In this document: positions 5,321 to 7,116 of the stretch, one piece after another
How the letters are laid out: each line of letters begins with the position of its first letter
How positions within the stretch are numbered: position 1 is the stretch's first letter
Assembly (NCBI GenBank): GCA_029940115.1
Contig: JAOZRQ010000064.1
Coordinates: 11,109-18,224 of the forward strand
From: Desulfobacterales bacterium
GTDB taxonomy: Bacteria; Desulfobacterota; Desulfobacteria; Desulfobacterales; 4be13
Reading direction: 5' to 3'
Length of the DNA stretch: 7,116 bases
The notes under the pieces: generated by a model
What the model was told of the DNA's origin: nothing
The model's database searches: none
The model's input: only the letters and a program-made list of their open reading frames with translations
Program-made: the position numbers and the translations under genes

Positions 5321-6917
5321 CCACTCCCCATTCGACCCTGAACCCGCCTTGGGAAGATCCGACATAGACATATTTGCCGTCTCTCGACAAGTTCAACCCG
5401 CGCATTCGGCATCCCAGATAGACCTTGCGGATGATCTTCCAATGAGCGGTATCCATGAAATGGAGATGGCCATCTGCATATCCGGCGATTATCAGAATTT
5501 TTCGGTCGGGTGTCAGCACCATGTTGCGGATTCCGGGCGCGACAAAAACTTTTTCGATTTCAACAAAGTCATCCCCCAAATCGCTTGCACGGACTGGTCC
5601 GACAAAGAGGTCTTCAGGCCAAGCAGAAGCATAACGCAAGATGCGAACGCTCCCTTCCCACATGTCGCTGATCAGTAGGGTTTCCTCCCGGGGGCCTTTG
5701 ATCAGAAACAGGTTGAGCCTTTTGTATGGGGGAATCCTCAAGTCGCCTTTTTGGGATATGCTGATTTTTCCAGATGCCCCGATACTAAGTTGGCGCAATT
5801 TGAAATCCGGTTCGGTGAATACGATGAACTGATCTTTTTCGACATCATAAATCCACTCATCCGGCCCTTCCATGGAATCCAAGACCCTTTTGGCCCCTCT
5901 GTCCAGCACAAAAAAGGCAGCCCCTTCGGAGAGAAAATAATGGCGGGAACCAGAGGCGTTCCGTGCGACTCGCGTCACCTGATGTCCCACGGATACGGAG
6001 GGTCTGGTGACATCGGGCCAATGGGCCATATCGAGAAAGTGAAACGCACCCTCGGAAAAATCGCCGATGATCATCTCATTTTTGTCACAGTCCATGATCA
6101 GGTCGTCGGATGTCTCCTCGACGCGTCTGGCCCGTTCCACTTCGCCAGTCAACAGATCACAACGGATGAGGCCGCCTCCTTCATATTGGGAGCCAATGAA
6201 AACATGATCTGGCGTGCACCCTTCCTGAATGAACATGATCTGGTTGCCGACATGTGGGCCGATGGGATCGTCGTCCCCTTCATAACTGAACAGAATCTCC
6301 ACTCCCGGCTGGGAGGCGATCTTATTGATATCCGCGTCTCCATTGATTAGATAGAATTTGAGGGCCAAAAATGTTGTGATGAGGGTCATCATGGACATGG
6401 CAACCGTCCAAGCTGGCACCCGGTAAAGGGTCTCTTTGAAAAAACCGCCGCCGAATAATACCAGCAACCAGAAGATCGTCCCCAAAACCACGAGATCGTC
6501 CAAAGAACAGACGATTGCCAGAGAGATGTGCAACATGGCCGCGACGGTGATCGGAAGGCCATGCAACCATCGGCGATGATGAAGAAGGAGAGTCACTCCG
6601 CCCCCGGCAACGACGATGAGCGGATTGAGCGGATGAATCAGCCGGATCTCACCCCATAAGGCAACGAGCCATAAAAGGAATAAGGGGATGGCCGGGAGAT
6701 GGGGCAGAAAACTGGGCACATGCAACGGCACTCTCCTGAAAAGCATTCCGCCCCACTTGACAAGATGTGCAAGCGTCAATATCGGAAACCAACCAACAAT
6801 CAGGACGCACATCAGCGATTGAAAATTGATGATCGGCGGGCTGGCGGTCAGCCAAAGGGAAAATATCGAGAGTTCCCTGAATATGATGGTTATTATTTTT
6901 TTAAATCTGTTGAACAT
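5271..6917 (-). CDS. Multi-pass membrane protein with C-terminal beta-propeller (YVTN/WD40-like)
   Basis: About 548 residues from the ATG at 6917; a TTG at 6926 would add three residues, and neither has a clear Shine-Dalgarno. In numbering from the TTG, about five to six hydrophobic segments lie in 11-192 (clear ones near 37-55, 78-95, 102-116, 126-160 and 172-192). From about 210 the protein turns into short beta-strand repeats with DxxxGxxxxxD-type turns. LHFMDTAHWKI (488-498) repeats FHFLDMAHWPD (296-306), and MRGLNLSRDGKYVYVGS (508-524) is a typical seven-bladed YVTN/WD40-like blade end. A propeller displayed from a membrane anchor suggests ligand or partner sensing, scaffolding or periplasmic binding. 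I recognise no specific family and no enzymatic motif. It converges on the second radical SAM gene with a 50-bp 3' overlap, so the two are not one operon. Confidence 0.85.
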   Translation of the reverse strand: MFNRFKKIITIIFRELSIFSLWLTASPPIINFQSLMCVLIVGWFPILTLAHLVKWGGMLFRRVPLHVPSFLPHLPAIPLFLLWLVALWGEIRLIHPLNPLIVVAGGGVTLLLHHRRWLHGLPITVAAMLHISLAIVCSLDDLVVLGTIFWLLVLFGGGFFKETLYRVPAWTVAMSMMTLITTFLALKFYLINGDADINKIASQPGVEILFSYEGDDDPIGPHVGNQIMFIQEGCTPDHVFIGSQYEGGGLIRCDLLTGEVERARRVEETSDDLIMDCDKNEMIIGDFSEGAFHFLDMAHWPDVTRPSVSVGHQVTRVARNASGSRHYFLSEGAAFFVLDRGAKRVLDSMEGPDEWIYDVEKDQFIVFTEPDFKLRQLSIGASGKISISQKGDLRIPPYKRLNLFLIKGPREETLLISDMWEGSVRILRYASAWPEDLFVGPVRASDLGDDFVEIEKVFVAPGIRNMVLTPDRKILIIAGYADGHLHFMDTAHWKIIRKVYLGCRMRGLNLSRDGKYVYVGSSQGGFRVEWGVVMKDASAPVATPRTDE

Positions 6918-6990
6918 GCCATTCAAAATATGTTAAGTACCTTGCGATAAGTTTTGAAGTGTCAGTGGATTCCGGGTCGATGCAGGCTTC

Positions 6991-7074
6991 CCCCTCATGC
7001 TCGGGTCGGATTGGCAAATCCGAGCCGCCACACCGGCGGGAGCGGGTACGGGTTCCCCTCATGCTCGGCTCGGA
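6991..7074. repeat. Direct repeat CCCCTCATGCTCGG, two copies with shared flanks
   Basis: CCCCTCATGCTCGG occurs at 6991-7004 and 7055-7068, 64 bp apart. Both copies are followed by [G/C]TCGGAT and preceded by TTC or TT, so the similarity spans about 22 bp. The left copy leads into the MITE-like hairpin at 7002-7027, while the right copy leads into unrelated sequence, as if it were a truncated second copy. Confidence 0.8.
6994..7050. repeat. Shortened relative of the MITE interior
   Basis: Read on the plus strand, this stretch matches the reverse complement of the MITE at 4056-4178: GCTCGG-TCGGATT, then CAAATCCGAGCCGCCA, then CACCG and GCGGGAGCGG occur in the same order. The segment carrying the other MITE hairpin is missing, and the GTAAATATTCGGT ends are absent. 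The hairpin here is TCGGATT/AATCCGA with loop GGCA, extendable at its base past a single G-G mismatch (7005/7024). It is either a decayed copy or a related interior module. Confidence 0.7.
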
Positions 7075-7094
7075 TGAGCGAAAAGTTTGTAGTT

Positions 7095-7108
7095 CCGCCT
7101 CTCGGCGG
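7095..7108. repeat. Short hairpin CCGCC-TCTC-GGCGG
   Basis: A 5-bp G+C stem with a TCTC loop, just after AGTTTGTAGTT. It lies at the window edge and its context is cut off. It may be part of another dispersed palindromic repeat. Confidence 0.45.
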
Positions 7109-7116
7109 TGTGACAG

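Noticed and set aside
6927..7000. Promoter of the propeller gene
   Set aside because: No -35/-10 pair with acceptable spacing could be defended.

Overview
The window is a 7.1-kb piece of bacterial chromosome of moderate G+C. It carries four substantial protein-coding genes, and the gaps between them are full of repeats and gene debris. Radical SAM enzymes, a family common in anaerobes, sit beside an AAA-ATPase/PD-(D/E)XK gene and small palindromic elements. That mix would fit an anaerobic, repeat-rich genome such as a multicellular or filamentous deltaproteobacterium. This taxonomic guess is weak: the window has no rRNA or other marker gene.

Layout, left to right. (1) Bases 1-249 are a tandem array of three exact-length 83-bp units, each made of two alternating sub-units, and the array probably continues upstream. 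Its last unit supplies the GGAG that looks like the ribosome binding site of the next gene. (2) 261-1694 (+) encodes a radical SAM enzyme with a degenerate N-terminal B12-binding-type domain. (3) 1640-2036 holds minus-strand gene debris. The clearest part is a frame-broken HEPN/HepT-type toxin that still shows its RX4HXY RNase motif and whose 3' end overlaps the radical SAM gene antisense. (4) 2065-3780 (-) is a full-length AAA-ATPase-like/PD-(D/E)XK gene with an excellent ribosome binding site. (5) 3781-4243 is non-coding. It holds a 16-bp inverted repeat with a 29-nt loop and a 123-bp MITE-like element with GTAA ends and an 8-bp target duplication, and the MITE has inserted into the loop of an older palindrome. 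(6) 4244-5320 (+) is a second radical SAM enzyme, with a SPASM/Twitch-like C-terminal cysteine cluster. (7) 5271-6917 (-) converges on it with a 50-bp overlap and encodes a multi-pass membrane protein with a C-terminal beta-propeller. (8) 6927-7116 is intergenic and contains a shortened relative of the MITE interior plus direct repeats.

Interpretation. The two plus-strand radical SAM genes may once have been closer neighbours, separated by an accessory block (HepT debris, AAA-ATPase, palindromes, MITE) on the opposite strand. This is inference from layout only. No precursor peptide, glycosyltransferase or other partner in the window identifies the substrate of either radical SAM enzyme, and the propeller protein has no recognisable named function. 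The best-supported new observations are the IS66-like MITE with its intact target duplication, the decayed HepT gene, and the two-level tandem array that feeds into a gene start.
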